This document shows positions 7,676 through 8,320 of a DNA stretch of 8,320 bases, one piece after another (position 1 is the first letter of the stretch; each line of letters opens with the position of its first letter). This stretch comes from an uncultured Ignavibacteria bacterium (GTDB taxonomy: Bacteria; Bacteroidota; Ignavibacteria; Kapaibacteriales; UBA961). Location of the stretch: contig CALMMI010000063.1 of the NCBI GenBank assembly GCA_937868245.1, positions 1 to 8,320 on the forward strand, given 5' to 3'. Under the pieces are notes generated by a model. That model made no database searches and was not told where the DNA came from. It saw only the letters and a list, made by a program, of their open reading frames with translations. The translations under genes and the position numbers were made by a program.

Positions 7676-8320
7676 TTAGCATAAATGAAAATCGGGTGCT
7701 TTAATAAATGCCATTAACACGGCTTTGATTCCTCTTGCAGCTGATGTTCCGTCGTTCAACATTCCTTGCCATTCATACACTGGTTGTTTTTGCAACAGAG
7801 CTTCCTCCAGATAGTATTTATGGCGCGATGCAATCACAGGCTTCGGCAAAAAGAATGCTTCTAGTGCTGCAGTAAGTTTATCTGCGTCTGTATAATCAGG
7901 AAATTGCTTTGCAAGATCAATAAGTTCCTGGTTCGTCATTGCCGATACAAGGGCAGCAGCAAATTGTCGGCGGTTAGGATAGGTTTTCGTGCTTATCCAT
8001 CTGTGATACCCTTCCCAACCTGATACATTCGGCGGATCCATCAGTGTCTGCTCCATTGATGCCATTGATGTACCTGCATCCGTAACAAATGCTTTTGAAA
8101 GTTGACGTGCAAAACCCACAACGTACTCTACAGGTGTCTTAATTTGCACACCGATATTTGCTTCGTCAAAAAAATGTGCACTTTTGAGTAATGTTGCTAT
8201 AAGAGGACGAATTTGAAAATTGTTCTGCTTGAAAAGTGTTGCCATTTGTTCAATAACATTTTCGTCAGTACCCGAAGGGCTGCTATACACAAAATATCGG
8301 TAAATTTTTCGAGAAATGAA
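7676..8320 (-). CDS. DUF1800 family protein, C-terminal part (5' end outside window)
   Basis: The frame is open to the right edge; the GTG at 8290 is internal, because the codons before it read FISRKIYRYF, matching the usual 'xxRKLYRxFV' segment of DUF1800 proteins. About 214 residues of the C-terminal half are visible. The family hallmark DPPNVSGWEGYHRWIST (about 95-111 of the visible part) is intact, as are the preceding helical region (IRPLIATLLKSAHFF, then KTPVEYVVGFARQL) and the end (AVLMAFIKAPDFHLC), which corresponds to the family's 'lllsSPEF' close. DUF1800 proteins are mostly helical, often exported, and have no settled biochemical role; they frequently sit directly upstream of a DUF1501 gene, as here. 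The signal region is not in the window, so location cannot be judged. The next gene starts 21 bases after the stop. Confidence 0.9.
   Translation of the reverse strand, partial: FISRKIYRYFVYSSPSGTDENVIEQMATLFKQNNFQIRPLIATLLKSAHFFDEANIGVQIKTPVEYVVGFARQLSKAFVTDAGTSMASMEQTLMDPPNVSGWEGYHRWISTKTYPNRRQFAAALVSAMTNQELIDLAKQFPDYTDADKLTAALEAFFLPKPVIASRHKYYLEEALLQKQPVYEWQGMLNDGTSAARGIKAVLMAFIKAPDFHLC

Overview
The window looks like a chromosomal piece of a Bacteroidota/Chlorobi-group (FCB) bacterium. Two proteins end in C-terminal domains typical of type IX secretion system (T9SS) cargo, and a T9SS is essentially restricted to this group. The SQNKPNPF-type tail and the chains of choice-of-anchor-D (ASPM/SPD-2/Hydin-like) modules resemble proteins of the Ignavibacteria/Kapabacteria side of the group. 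That placement is inference from sequence style, not a database result.

Layout: positions 2-283 (+) hold the C-terminal end of a membrane protein resembling an O-antigen ligase/polymerase. It converges, with only 14 bases between stop codons, on a minus-strand cluster filling the rest of the window. Read in its own direction (right to left) the cluster is: the C-terminal part of a DUF1800 protein (8320-7676); a DUF1501 protein with a twin-arginine signal and a T9SS-like tail (7654-6071); a small zinc-ribbon multi-spanning membrane protein (6052-5354); and a giant secreted multidomain protein (5305-298). The gaps are 21, 18 and 48 bases, so one transcript is likely. No promoter is visible in the window and the operon start lies beyond its right edge. 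No stretch over 300 bases lacks a gene.

The giant gene is split by a frameshift near 2389-2395. The upstream part (999 codons) carries a signal peptide, a LamG-like domain and a string of Ig-like modules. The downstream part carries more Ig-like modules, two cohesin-like modules and the T9SS sorting tail. Joined with a two-base correction, they give one protein of about 1669 residues with no other interruption. As written, the first product would be secreted to the periplasm without its outer-membrane sorting tail, and the second would have the tail but no signal peptide.

Working together: DUF1800 and DUF1501 proteins are a recurrent neighbour pair in many bacteria, with no settled function; DUF1501 belongs to the alkaline phosphatase/sulfatase-like superfamily. 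Here the pair is joined by a membrane protein and a very large surface protein, suggesting an envelope- or surface-associated system. What it acts on cannot be read from the sequence. No RNA genes, mobile elements or CRISPR arrays were seen.
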